Shown piece after piece: positions 45,785 to 54,207 of a stretch of 64,000 nucleotides of DNA. The stretch is from Mesorhizobium sp. M2E.F.Ca.ET.219.01.1.1. GTDB lineage: Bacteria > Pseudomonadota > Alphaproteobacteria > Rhizobiales > Rhizobiaceae. The stretch spans positions 372,001-436,000 of the forward strand of contig NZ_SADT02000002.1 in assembly GCF_004016445.2 (NCBI RefSeq), given 5' to 3'. How positions within the stretch are numbered: position 1 is the stretch's first letter; each line of letters starts with the position of its first letter. Made by a program: the position numbers and the translations under genes. The notes below the pieces were generated by a model. The model worked only from the letters and a program-made list of their open reading frames with translations, did no database searches and was not told where the DNA came from.

Positions 45785-47554
45785 ATGTATCGCGCACCGG
45801 TCGAGAATATCGCCTTCACGCTGAAGCACGTGGCGGGGCTGAAGCCGGCGCTGGATGCCGGCACCTTCGGCGATCTTGGCGAGGATATTGTCGACGCGAT
45901 CCTGGCCGAAGCCGGCCGCTTCGCTAGCGAGGAGGTCGCTCCCCTCTACAAGATCGGCGACGAGCATGGCACGGTGCTGAAGGACGCGGCCGTCACCACG
46001 CCGCCCGGCTGGAAGGAGCTTTACCGGCGCTGGATCGAAGGCGGCTGGAATGCGCTGTCCGGGCCAGAGGAATTCGGCGGCCAGGGTCTGCCGACGATGC
46101 TCGGCGTCGCCGCACTCGAAATGTGGAACTCCGCCGCCATGGCTTTCGGCATTGGCCCGACTTTGACCATGGGTGCGGTCGAGGCGCTCGACAAGCACGC
46201 GTCGGCGGAACTCAAGGCCAAATATCTCGCAAAGCTCGTCTCCGGCGAGTGGATGGGTACGATGAACCTGACCGAGCCGCAGGCGGGCTCGGACCTCGCG
46301 GCTCTGCGCAGCCGCGCCGAGCCCGTCGGCGACGGCACCTACCGCATCTTCGGCCAGAAGATTTTCATCACCTATGGCGAGCATGATTTCACGGACAACA
46401 TTGTGCATCTGGTGCTGGCGCGGTTGCCCGACGCGCCCGCCGGTACGCGCGGCATCTCGCTGTTTCTGGTGCCGAAGTTCTTCGTCAACGACGATGGCTC
46501 ACTCGGCGCTCGCAACGACGTCTTCTGTTCCGGCCTAGAGCACAAGCTCGGTATCCATGCCTCGCCGACCTGCACCATGATCTATGGCGACGGTTTTCGG
46601 GGCGCGACGCCGGGCGCCATTGGCTGGCTGATCGGCGAGGAGAACAAGGGGCTGGCCTGCATGTTCACCATGATGAACAACGCCCGCTTGGCCGTCGGCA
46701 TGCAGGGCGTGGCCGTCGCCGAGACCGCGACGCAGAAGGCGATCGCCTATGCCAATGAGCGCCGCCAGGGCAAGGCTTCCGCCTATTCGGGTTCCGGCAT
46801 GGCGCCGATCGTGTATCACCCGGACGTGCAGCGCAATCTGCTGACCATGAAGGCGCTGACCCAGATCGCCCGCTCGATCAGCTATTCCTGCGCCCATGCG
46901 ATCGACCGCGCGCGCGTCGGCGAGGGCGAGGCCGCGGCCAAATGGCACGACCGCGCCAGCCTGTTGACGCCGCTGGCGAAGGCCTTTTCGACCGATATCG
47001 GCGTCGAGGTCGCCTCGCTGGGCGTCCAGGTGCATGGCGGCATGGGCTTCATCGAGGAGACGGGCGCCGCCGCCCTTTATCGCGACGCCCGCATCGCGCC
47101 GATCTATGAAGGCACCAACGGCATCCAGGCGATCGATCTCGTCTCGAGAAAGCTGCCGCTCGGCGGCGGTGAGCACGTGCATTGCTACATCGGCGAGTTG
47201 AAAGCGGTGGCCGATGCCGTGCGCACCTCCAACATCGAAGGCTTCGGCCGCACCGCCGACAATCTCGACCGCGCGCTGGCCGATCTAGACGAGGCGACGC
47301 GCTTCCTGCAAAAACTGCTCGCCGACGGCAAGGCGGAAGCCGCGATGGCCGGCGCGACGCCCTATCTGCGCCTGATCTCGCTGGCCGCCGGCGGCGCCTA
47401 TCTGGCGCAAGGCGGGCTGGCCGATCGCGGCCGCATCGCGCTTTGCCGCTTCTTCGCCGAAAATCTGCTCGGCGAGACGCGCGCCCTGAAGGAGCGCGTC
47501 ACCGACGGCGCCGAAAGCCTCGCCGTCGCCGGCAAGGCTCTGATTTCTGCTTAA
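45785..47554 (+). CDS. Acyl-CoA dehydrogenase (long form with C-terminal domain)
   Basis: A 589-residue FAD enzyme. MNLTEPQAGSDLAALRSRAE binds the flavin, ASPTCTMIYGDGFRGATPGAIGWLIG is the middle domain, and the catalytic Glu is in IAPIYEGTNGIQAIDL. The last 120 residues form the Acetyl-CoA-dehydrogenase C-like domain found in DmdC and FadE-type enzymes. Medium or long acyl-CoA, or methylmercaptopropionyl-CoA, are possible substrates. The start at 45785 has AGGAGGAG upstream. It is co-transcribed with the enoyl-CoA hydratase 26 bp downstream, behind the LiuR-like site. Confidence 0.9.
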   Translation: MYRAPVENIAFTLKHVAGLKPALDAGTFGDLGEDIVDAILAEAGRFASEEVAPLYKIGDEHGTVLKDAAVTTPPGWKELYRRWIEGGWNALSGPEEFGGQGLPTMLGVAALEMWNSAAMAFGIGPTLTMGAVEALDKHASAELKAKYLAKLVSGEWMGTMNLTEPQAGSDLAALRSRAEPVGDGTYRIFGQKIFITYGEHDFTDNIVHLVLARLPDAPAGTRGISLFLVPKFFVNDDGSLGARNDVFCSGLEHKLGIHASPTCTMIYGDGFRGATPGAIGWLIGEENKGLACMFTMMNNARLAVGMQGVAVAETATQKAIAYANERRQGKASAYSGSGMAPIVYHPDVQRNLLTMKALTQIARSISYSCAHAIDRARVGEGEAAAKWHDRASLLTPLAKAFSTDIGVEVASLGVQVHGGMGFIEETGAAALYRDARIAPIYEGTNGIQAIDLVSRKLPLGGGEHVHCYIGELKAVADAVRTSNIEGFGRTADNLDRALADLDEATRFLQKLLADGKAEAAMAGATPYLRLISLAAGGAYLAQGGLADRGRIALCRFFAENLLGETRALKERVTDGAESLAVAGKALISA

Positions 47555-47580
47555 GCACCCCGATGCTCAAAGGACCAGCC

Positions 47581-48333
47581 GTGACAGATCATATCCTCGT
47601 CGAGCGCCAGGGCGCCGTGCAGATCATCCGCATCAACCGCCCAGACAAGAAGAACGCGCTGACGCGCGCCATGTACGCCAAAATGTCGGCGGCGCTCACC
47701 GAAGGCGATGCCGATCCGGCGGTCCGTGTGCATGTCTTCCTCGGCGTTCCAGGCGCCTTTTCCGCCGGCAACGACCTCGCCGATTTCCTGGTCATCGCCA
47801 CCGGCGGCGAGGGCGGCGAGGAGGTGTGGGATTTCCTGATGGCGCTGGCCAGGGCGCAGAAGCCAATGGTGTCGGGCGTCGACGGCATCGCCGTCGGCAT
47901 CGGCACCACGCTCAATCTGCATTGCGACCTGACCTTCGCCACGCCGCGCACGCTGTTCCGCACGCCCTTCGTCGATCTCGGCCTGGTGCCGGAGGCTGGC
48001 TCGAGCCTGATCGCGCCGCAACTTCTGGGACGGCAGGGCGCCTTCGCGCTACTGGGGCTCGGCGAGGGCTTTTCGGCCGAGCGCGCCAAGGCCACCGGCA
48101 TGATCTATGAGGTGGTCGCCGAGGACACGCTGGAGAGCGCGGTGCTGGCCGCCGCCGACGGCATCGCCGCCAAGCCGCCGCAGGCGCTGAAGATCGCGCG
48201 CGACCTGATGCGCGAACCGCGCGAAGCGCTCATCGCCCGCATCAAGGTCGAAGCCGAGCATTTCCGCGAGCGCCTGACATCCGAAGAGGCCCGCGCCGCG
48301 CTGACCGCCTTCATGACGCGCAAGAAGAGCTGA
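47581..48333 (+). CDS. Enoyl-CoA hydratase/isomerase family protein
   Basis: A 250-residue crotonase. INRPDKKNALTRAMY and GVPGAFSAGNDLADFL are the family signature with the oxyanion hole, and VDGIAVGIGTTLNLHCDLTFA and LVPEAGSSLIAPQLLG follow. The second catalytic acid lies in PEAGSS. I chose GTG 47581 with AAAGGA 6 bases upstream; ATG 47563 is possible but has no ribosome-binding site. It acts in beta-oxidation together with the acyl-CoA dehydrogenase and ends convergent with pdxH. Confidence 0.9.
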   Translation: MTDHILVERQGAVQIIRINRPDKKNALTRAMYAKMSAALTEGDADPAVRVHVFLGVPGAFSAGNDLADFLVIATGGEGGEEVWDFLMALARAQKPMVSGVDGIAVGIGTTLNLHCDLTFATPRTLFRTPFVDLGLVPEAGSSLIAPQLLGRQGAFALLGLGEGFSAERAKATGMIYEVVAEDTLESAVLAAADGIAAKPPQALKIARDLMREPREALIARIKVEAEHFRERLTSEEARAALTAFMTRKKS

Positions 48334-48351
48334 ACGCGTCGCCCACGCCCC

Positions 48352-48969
48352 TCAGGGATAAAGCCTGGTCTTGTCCCAGCCGCCGGCGGCATTGCGTGAA
48401 AACACGACACGGTCATGCAGGCGGAACGGCCGGTCGTGCCAGAACTCGATCGTCTGCGGCACGATACGGAAGCCCGACCAGTGTTTTGGCCGCGGGATCT
48501 CGCCGATCGCGTAGCGCGCCGTGTATTCGGCCACCGCCTTCTCCAGCGCGAAGCGGCTCTCCAGCGGCCGCGACTGTTTCGAGGCCCAGGCGCCGATGCG
48601 GCTGCCGCGCGGGCGCGTGGCGTAATAGGCGTCGGCCTCGGCGTCGCTGACGATCTCCACCGGCCCGCGCACGCGCACCTGGCGGCGCAGCGATTTCCAG
48701 TGGAAGCACATCGCCGCCTTCATGCTGCCAAGAATCTCGCGGCCCTTGGCGCTCTCGAAATTCGTGTAGAAGACAAACCCCTTTTCGTCGAACCCCTTGA
48801 GCAGCACCATCCGCACATCCGGCATGCCGTCGGCGTCGACGGTCGCCAGAGCGACGCCGTTGGGATCGTTGGGCTCGCTTTTGGTTGCGTCCTCCAGCCA
48901 TGCGGCGAAGAGCCGGAACGGCTCCGCGGCTTCGGTGAAGTCACCTGTTGTTAACTCGGTTTCGTTCAT
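48352..48969 (-). CDS. pdxH: Pyridoxamine 5'-phosphate oxidase
   Basis: A 205-residue FMN enzyme making pyridoxal phosphate. [63 protein letters not shown] and [17 protein letters not shown] with terminal WDKTRLYP are all diagnostic. ATG 48969 is chosen; the frame runs far upstream without conserved residues. It is divergent from the lipoprotein gene with only 40 bp between start codons. Confidence 0.96.
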   Translation of the reverse strand: MNETELTTGDFTEAAEPFRLFAAWLEDATKSEPNDPNGVALATVDADGMPDVRMVLLKGFDEKGFVFYTNFESAKGREILGSMKAAMCFHWKSLRRQVRVRGPVEIVSDAEADAYYATRPRGSRIGAWASKQSRPLESRFALEKAVAEYTARYAIGEIPRPKHWSGFRIVPQTIEFWHDRPFRLHDRVVFSRNAAGGWDKTRLYP

Positions 48970-49009
48970 AGTTTTCCAAATTTTTAACATTGCGGGAGGA
49001 GTTCGCCGA

Positions 49010-49474
49010 TTGTCGCGTATCGCGCAAGCTTTTGACAGCGGGCAATGGAGCGTTATCGCTTCGGCCAGCGCCAAGGCTGCGCTGCTGACGTTGGCGCTTC
49101 CCCTTGCCGCCTGCGGCGCCGGCGGCTTCAGCTTGCAAAAGGCCGAGGTCGACCGCTCGATCATCACCTCCAGCGCGCAGTCCTCGCCAGCCGCCCCGGC
49201 AGTCTCCGACCAGGACTCAGACCAGACCACCATCGGCAACGCGGTTTCTTCCGCCGACATCAAGGAGCTTGGCGGCCAGACGGTGCCATGGGCTAATGCC
49301 GGCACCGGCTCGCGCGGCACGATCACAGAACTGGTCGAGCTGAAGGACGGCGGCCTGACCTGCCGCCGCTTCAGCGCCACGCGCGAGAGCTTCGACGGCG
49401 TCGCCCTTTACAAGGGCGAGCTGTGCCTCGCCGGCGCCGGCGGCTGGCGCATGCAGGAGTTCAAGGCGCTTTGA
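49010..49474 (+). CDS. RT0821/Lpp0805-type surface lipoprotein
   Basis: About 154 residues. TTG at 49010 is preceded by GGGAGGAG 8 bases upstream, which decides the start because no ATG or GTG is better placed. The N-terminus ([35 protein letters not shown]) ends in the lipobox LAAC, so it is a lipoprotein. The mature part has GTRG-like [39 protein letters not shown], ending with [11 protein letters not shown], which fits this surface family common in alphaproteobacteria. The function is unknown. It is divergent from pdxH and followed by the J-domain gene. Confidence 0.78.
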   Translation: MSRIAQAFDSGQWSVIASASAKAALLTLALPLAACGAGGFSLQKAEVDRSIITSSAQSSPAAPAVSDQDSDQTTIGNAVSSADIKELGGQTVPWANAGTGSRGTITELVELKDGGLTCRRFSATRESFDGVALYKGELCLAGAGGWRMQEFKAL

Positions 49475-49585
49475 TTTGGGCGCTTTGAGTTTCACGCGCT
49501 AATTGCCCTTGCGCCACTGGAATTTCTTCCTATGCGAGCGCATATAGGGGGCGACCACAAATCCAATCTCTAGCAGGCAGGAAGT

Positions 49586-50512
49586 ATGCGCGACCCCTAT
49601 GAGGTGCTGGGCGTTGCCAAGAACGCATCGGCCAAGGACATAAAATCGGCTTACCGCAAGCTCGCCAAGAAATATCATCCGGACCAGAATCCGAATGATC
49701 CCAAGGCGAAGGACCGTTTTGCCGCCGCCAACCAGGCTTACGAGATCGTCGGCGACGACAAGACGCGCGCCGCCTATGATCGCGGCGAGATCGACGCCGA
49801 CGGCAAGCCGAAATTCCAGGGTTTCGAGGGTGCGGCCGGTGGCGACCCGTTCGCCGGGTTCCGCCGTCAACAGGGCCCGGGAGGCGCGCATTTCGAATTC
49901 CGCACCGGGCGCCCGGGCGGCGATCCGTTCGACGGCAACAGTGATATCTTCAGCCAGATCTTCGGCGATGCCTTTTCCGGCGCCCGCGGCGGCAGGGGCA
50001 GCGATCGTCGCCAGCCGGTGCAGGCGGCCGACCTCAACGTCACCATGGACATCAGCGTGGAGGAGGCCGCCACCGCCGATAAGGTGACGGCGATGTTCCC
50101 CGACGGCCGCAAGGTGGCGGTCAAGCTGCCCTCCTATGTCGAGGACGGCCAGACGATCCGCCTGAAAGGACAGGGCGAGCAGGGTCCGGGCCAGCCCGGC
50201 GACGCGCTGGTCAAGATCCATATCCGCCGCCACCCGCGCTACCGCATCGAGGGGCGCGACCTGCATGTCGATCTGCCCGTCGATCTGGCCGACGCCGTGC
50301 TCGGCGCCAAGGTGGCGGTCGAGACGCCGACCGGCAAGCTCGCGGTCAACGTGCCGGCATGGTCGAGCTCGGACAAGGTGCTGCGCCTCAAGGGCAGGGG
50401 CCTGCCGGAAAAAGCCGGCGGCCATGGCGATCTCTATGCCCATGTGCGGCTGATGCTGCCCGAAGGCGGCGATGCCGAGCTTGAGGCCCTGATGCGCCGC
50501 CAAAAAGGCTGA
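49586..50512 (+). CDS. J-domain co-chaperone (DnaJ/CbpA class)
   Basis: A 308-residue protein. The N-terminal J domain, [36 protein letters not shown], has the HPD motif that stimulates DnaK. It is followed by a Gly/Phe-rich stretch ([21 protein letters not shown]) and the DnaJ C-terminal substrate-binding domain ([28 protein letters not shown]). The zinc-finger Cys repeats of full DnaJ are absent, so it is the CbpA-like type II form. An imperfect CCTATGCG/CGCATATAGG dyad lies just upstream. Confidence 0.92.
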   Translation: MRDPYEVLGVAKNASAKDIKSAYRKLAKKYHPDQNPNDPKAKDRFAAANQAYEIVGDDKTRAAYDRGEIDADGKPKFQGFEGAAGGDPFAGFRRQQGPGGAHFEFRTGRPGGDPFDGNSDIFSQIFGDAFSGARGGRGSDRRQPVQAADLNVTMDISVEEAATADKVTAMFPDGRKVAVKLPSYVEDGQTIRLKGQGEQGPGQPGDALVKIHIRRHPRYRIEGRDLHVDLPVDLADAVLGAKVAVETPTGKLAVNVPAWSSSDKVLRLKGRGLPEKAGGHGDLYAHVRLMLPEGGDAELEALMRRQKG

Positions 50513-50581
50513 TCGGCGGAATTTTGTTCCTGTTACAGTGTCTTTTGAGCGCTTGAAGGGGCTCTGTGCCTGTGCGATAGG

Positions 50582-50614
50582 GCTCTCCACAAAGCAGATA
50601 TTCTTGCGGAGAGC
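50582..50614 (+). promoter_or_regulatory. Hairpin sequestering the fabI ribosome-binding site
   Basis: GCTCTCC (50582-50588) pairs with GGAGAGC (50608-50614). Beyond one A-C mismatch, CAA (50590-50592) also pairs with TTG (50604-50606), leaving an 11-base loop. GGAGAG is the Shine-Dalgarno sequence of fabI, 7 bases before its ATG, so folding would hide it. The control signal is unknown. Confidence 0.6.
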
Positions 50615-50620
50615 TTGCAC

Positions 50621-51439
50621 ATGGCAGGTGGACAGGGCCTGATGGCCGGCAAGCGAGGCCTGATCCTAGGCGTCGCCAACAATCGGTCGATCGCTTTCGG
50701 CATCGCCAAGGCTTGTGTCGATCACGGCGCCGAAATCGCGCTGACCTATCAGGGCGAGGCCTTCAAGAAGCGCGTCGAGCCGCTCGCGGCAGAGCTCAAC
50801 GCGCATGTCGCTGGACATTGCGACGTGACCGACCCGGAAAGCCTCGACGCGGTCTTTGCCGACATCGCCGAGCATTGGGGCAAGCTCGACTTCCTCGTCC
50901 ATGCCATTGCCTTCTCCGACAAGGACGAGCTCACCGGCCGCTATGTCGAGACGACGCGCGACAATTTCCTGCGCACCATGGACATTTCGGTGTTTTCCTT
51001 CACCACCATCGCCAAGCGCGCCGAGCCGCTGATGACCGACGGCGGCTCGCTTTTGACGCTGACCTATTACGGCGCCGAGAAGGTGATGCCGCACTACAAC
51101 GTCATGGGCGTCGCCAAGGCGGCGCTGGAAGCCAGCGTGCGCTATCTCGCCGTCGACCTCGGCGCCAAGAAGATCCGCGTCAACGCGATCTCGGCCGGGC
51201 CGATCAAGACGCTCGCTGCCTCCGGTATCGGCGATTTCCGCTACATCCTGAAGTGGAACGAGTATAATTCGCCGCTGAAGCAGACGGTGACGCAGGAAGA
51301 GGTCGGCGATTCCGGCGTCTATTTCCTGTCGGACCTGTCGCGCGGCGTGACCGGCGAGGTCCATCACGTCGATTCCGGCTACCACGTCGTCGGCATGAAG
51401 GCGGTCGACGCGCCGGATATCTCGACCGTCAAGGACTGA
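50621..51439 (+). CDS. fabI: Enoyl-[acyl-carrier-protein] reductase (NADH)
   Basis: A 272-residue atypical SDR that performs the last step of each fatty-acid elongation cycle. GLILGVANNRSIAFGIAK is the FabI NADH-binding start, and HAIAFSDKDELTGRYVETTRDNF and LTYYGAEKVMPHYNVMGVAKAALE contain the catalytic Tyr and Lys (Y-x6-K). TLAASGIGDFRYILKW is the substrate loop. I chose ATG 50621, two codons after a TTG, because GGAGAG sits 7 bases upstream. Its ribosome-binding site lies inside a hairpin. The histidine phosphatase gene follows in the same direction. Confidence 0.94.
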   Translation: MAGGQGLMAGKRGLILGVANNRSIAFGIAKACVDHGAEIALTYQGEAFKKRVEPLAAELNAHVAGHCDVTDPESLDAVFADIAEHWGKLDFLVHAIAFSDKDELTGRYVETTRDNFLRTMDISVFSFTTIAKRAEPLMTDGGSLLTLTYYGAEKVMPHYNVMGVAKAALEASVRYLAVDLGAKKIRVNAISAGPIKTLAASGIGDFRYILKWNEYNSPLKQTVTQEEVGDSGVYFLSDLSRGVTGEVHHVDSGYHVVGMKAVDAPDISTVKD

Positions 51440-51464
51440 TCCTTTCCGCCTATCCAGCGTCCAA

Positions 51465-51508
51465 GCAATTCCAGGAAAAGTGCGAAGCGGTTTTCCGTCC
51501 GGAATTGC
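51465..51508. repeat. ~44-bp AATTCC palindrome, fullest copy
   Basis: GCAATTCCAGGAAAAGTGCG and the complementary GGTTTTCCGTCCGGAATTGC flank a short AA centre. It lies between fabI and the histidine phosphatase gene. The same element in opposite orientation is at 19597-19638, with shorter relatives at 39562 and 1176. Confidence 0.82.
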
Positions 51509-51545
51509 TTGCAAAAGCAAATAGCGTCCGACCTCGGAAGACCTG

Positions 51546-52133
51546 ATGTATCCGCTCGTCTACATCGCGCGCCACGGCCAGACCGAGTGGAATACCCAGC
51601 GTCGCCTGCAGGGTCAGGCCGACACCGACATCAATGAGCTTGGACGCCAGCAGGCGACTGCCAACGGACGGCGCCTGGCCGCGACGATCGGCAAAGGTGA
51701 GGATTTCGACTTTGTCACAAGTCCGATGCGGCGCACATGCGAAACCATGGAACTGATGCGCGCGGCAATGGGGCTCGACCCGCTCGCTTACCGGACGGAG
51801 CCGCGTCTGGTGGAATTGAGTTTCGGCGAATGGCAGGGTTTTACGTTTCGGGAGCTCGAGGCCCGGCATCCTGGATCCACGCATGGCCGCCGCGCCGCCA
51901 AATGGGATTTCCAGCCGCCCGGCGAGGGCGCGGAAAGCTACGAGATGCTGCTCGAACGGGTGAAGCCTTGGTTCGACGCGCTTGACCGGCAGACGGTGTG
52001 CGTCACCCATGGCGGCGTGATGCGCTGCCTTTTCCGCTTCGTCGAGGGCATATCCAAGAACGACGCGGCCGCCCTCGAGATCCCACAGGACCGCCTGCTC
52101 CGGCTGGAGGGCCGCAGCCTGGAGTGGCTGTAG
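51546..52133 (+). CDS. Histidine phosphatase family protein (phosphoglycerate mutase-like)
   Basis: A 195-residue phosphatase. IARHGQTEWNTQRRLQGQADTDIN has the phosphorylated His and the Arg pair, SPMRRTCETMELM has the second Arg, and CVTHGGVMR near residue 155 has the second catalytic His. The size and lack of the long insert fit a cofactor-independent broad phosphatase of the CobC/GpmB type; the substrate is unknown. It lies 106 bp after fabI on the same strand. Confidence 0.88.
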   Translation: MYPLVYIARHGQTEWNTQRRLQGQADTDINELGRQQATANGRRLAATIGKGEDFDFVTSPMRRTCETMELMRAAMGLDPLAYRTEPRLVELSFGEWQGFTFRELEARHPGSTHGRRAAKWDFQPPGEGAESYEMLLERVKPWFDALDRQTVCVTHGGVMRCLFRFVEGISKNDAAALEIPQDRLLRLEGRSLEWL

Positions 52134-52152
52134 TCCAGGTGCGGCCTGAAAG

Positions 52153-52338
52153 TCGTCATCCCTGGGCGTAGCGACGCGAAGCGGAGCGAAGACCCAAGGA
52201 TCCATGTCGTGACCTCAGCCGAACACTAAAAACGGCGTAGAAAGGTCGTTCTGCACCGCTGCAAAGCTCTGACGTAACGGCATGGATTCCGGGGTCTGCG
52301 CGCGTCGCTGCGCTCCTTGCGTCGCCCTGGAATGACGA
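52153..52338. repeat. ~186-bp palindromic intergenic element, copy C
   Basis: It begins TCGTCATCC and ends GAATGACGA. The inner landmarks GATCCATG and GGCATGGATTCC and the arms rich in GCGAAGCG and CGCTGCGCTCC match copies A and B, though the left arm is rearranged (GGCGTAGCGACGCGAAGCGG). Between it and the DUF1344 gene (52339-52525) lies GC-rich sequence (AATGGTGGGTTCCGAG, CCGGAAGCGCAGGAAGCCGCC) that looks like another dispersed repeat but has only one copy here. Confidence 0.8.
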
Positions 52339-52525
52339 AGCTTTGGCGTCCCGGCCAGTTTCCAAACACCGACGGTGCGCGGTGGCCAGAACCTCGCGGC
52401 GCGGCGAATTCAGGTCAGGCCGAGCCGAAAATGGTGGGTTCCGAGAACCGGAGCGGAGCGCACTCTTCGTACGTGAACACCGGAAGCGCAGGAAGCCGCC
52501 ATTTGCAGGCCGGCCTCACCTGAAT

Positions 52526-52789
52526 TTAGTTCTGGTCGCTGTCGGGCAACTGCATATCCGTCACGACATTCTCGCCATTGCTCACGTCATAGGCGATGAC
52601 GATGTCCATGCCCGGCTTCAGCGAGTCGACATCGGTTTCGGCGTTGAGCTTGTAGGCCTTTCCGTCGTCCAGCGTCAGCGTCAGCGTGTCCTTGTCGACC
52701 TTCTTGATCAGGCCTTCGGTCTGGCCGGCGAACGCGGCGGCGGTGGAAATCAGCAGCATGGTGCAGGCGGCGCCAATCAGGGTACGCAT
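52526..52789 (-). CDS. DUF1344 secreted protein
   Basis: An 87-residue protein. The signal peptide, MRTLIGAACTMLLISTAAAFA, is followed by the DUF1344 core TEGLIKKVDKDTLTLTLDDGKAYKLNAETDVDSLKPGMDIVIAYD and an acidic end. It is a small periplasmic beta-strand protein common in rhizobia with no known function. It stands alone; the region from its start to aroC (202 bp) serves both divergent genes. Confidence 0.85.
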   Translation of the reverse strand: MRTLIGAACTMLLISTAAAFAGQTEGLIKKVDKDTLTLTLDDGKAYKLNAETDVDSLKPGMDIVIAYDVSNGENVVTDMQLPDSDQN

Positions 52790-52991
52790 CGTCGTCCTCT
52801 TAGGTCATTGCGCCGGCTCGTCAGCGGCGGGTCCTCAACGGCGGATGGGAAGAGAGCAGAAACCAACCGAATGTGTCAAAACTAAATCCGCCACATCACA
52901 GTTTGATGCATCCGATCACCGTTTGACCACTGTGGAAAACGCCAATAGAAGGCAGCCGTAGCCGGTCTCGTCACCGGATAGGGCGTTTTTC

Positions 52992-54101
52992 ATGTCGCAC
53001 AACACATTCGGCCACCTTTTCCGCGTCACCACCTGGGGCGAAAGCCATGGCGCCGCGCTCGGCTGCGTTGTCGACGGCTGCCCGCCCGGCATCCGCTTCA
53101 GGCGCGAGGACATCCAGGCCGAGCTCGACCGCCGCCGCCCCGGACAGTCGCGCTTCGTCACCCAGCGCCGCGAGCCGGACGAGGTCAAGATCCTGTCCGG
53201 CTTCATCCTCGACGAGGACGGCGAGACGATGATCACCACCGGAACGCCGGTATCGATGCTGATCGAGAATGTCGACCAGCGTTCCAAGGATTATGGCGAG
53301 ATCGCCCGCCAATACCGGCCAGGCCATGCCGACTATACCTATGACGTCAAATACGGCCTGCGCGATCATCGCGGCGGCGGCCGTTCGTCTGCACGCGAGA
53401 CGGCGGCGCGGGTCGCGGCCGGCGCCCTGGCGCGCAGGGTTGTGCCCGGCATGACGGTGCGCGGCGCGCTGGTCTCGATGGGCGAAAAGTCCATCGATCG
53501 CGCCAACTGGAACTGGAATTTCGTCGGCGACGCCGAAAACCCGTTCTTCACCCCGGATCCGGCCTCGGTTCCGGTCTTCACCCAATATCTCGACGGCATC
53601 CGCAAGGCCGGCTCCTCGGTCGGCGCGGTGATCGAGATCGTCGCCGACGGCGTGCCGCCGGGTCTCGGCGCGCCGATCTACGCCAAGCTCGATCAGGATA
53701 TTGCGTCCGGCCTGATGTCGATCAACGCCGTCAAGGGCGTCGAGATCGGCAACGGCTTCGAGGCGGCCCGCATCACCGGCGAACAGAACGCCGACGAGAT
53801 GCGCATGGGCAATGACGGCAAGCCGGTGTTTTTGTCAAACAATGCCGGCGGCATATTGGGCGGCATCTCCACGGGACAGCCGATCGTCGCCCGCTTCGCC
53901 GTCAAGCCGACCTCGTCGATCCTGACGCCGCGCAAATCCATCGACAAGGATGGCAAGGATGTCGATGTGATGACCAAGGGCCGCCACGACCCGTGCGTCG
54001 GCATCCGCGCCGTGCCGATCGGCGAGGCCATGGTTGCCTGCGCGATCGCCGATCATTATCTGCGGCACAGAGGACAGACAGGGAAGGGAGTAGGGGAGTA
54101 A
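52992..54101 (+). CDS. aroC: Chorismate synthase
   Basis: A 369-residue enzyme of the shikimate pathway converting EPSP to chorismate with reduced [78 protein letters not shown] and KSSI-type [19 protein letters not shown] are diagnostic. The reading frame ends inside the left arm of a tandem-repeat hairpin element, so the last residues ([11 protein letters not shown]) are encoded by the repeat. It is followed by ribBX on the same strand. Confidence 0.95.
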   Translation: MSHNTFGHLFRVTTWGESHGAALGCVVDGCPPGIRFRREDIQAELDRRRPGQSRFVTQRREPDEVKILSGFILDEDGETMITTGTPVSMLIENVDQRSKDYGEIARQYRPGHADYTYDVKYGLRDHRGGGRSSARETAARVAAGALARRVVPGMTVRGALVSMGEKSIDRANWNWNFVGDAENPFFTPDPASVPVFTQYLDGIRKAGSSVGAVIEIVADGVPPGLGAPIYAKLDQDIASGLMSINAVKGVEIGNGFEAARITGEQNADEMRMGNDGKPVFLSNNAGGILGGISTGQPIVARFAVKPTSSILTPRKSIDKDGKDVDVMTKGRHDPCVGIRAVPIGEAMVACAIADHYLRHRGQTGKGVGE

Positions 54102-54188
54102 GGCAGTAGGGGAGTATGTTAACGCTTGCCCGGTGGCCAACTTTTTCCTTTTCCCTACTCCCTTACTGCCCTATTCCCCTACTCCCTT
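54082..54188. repeat. Hairpin element of tandem ~9-bp units, copy 2
   Basis: The left arm (54082-54118) has AGGGAGTAGGGGAGTAAGGC and the right arm (54152-54188) has its approximate complement (CTACTCCCTTACTGCC and so on). The unit is a variant (GGGAGTA/GGCAGTA) of that in copy 1. The aroC stop codon (54099-54101) is inside the left arm, and the right arm ends 19 bp before the ribBX start. Confidence 0.85.
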
Positions 54189-54207
54189 GCGAGCGAAGCG
54201 AGCGCCC

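Noticed and set aside
54133..54207. N-terminal extension of ribBX ([16 protein letters not shown])
   Set aside because: It translates the repeat element. The conserved protein begins at MPYDQKK, and nothing upstream resembles the family.
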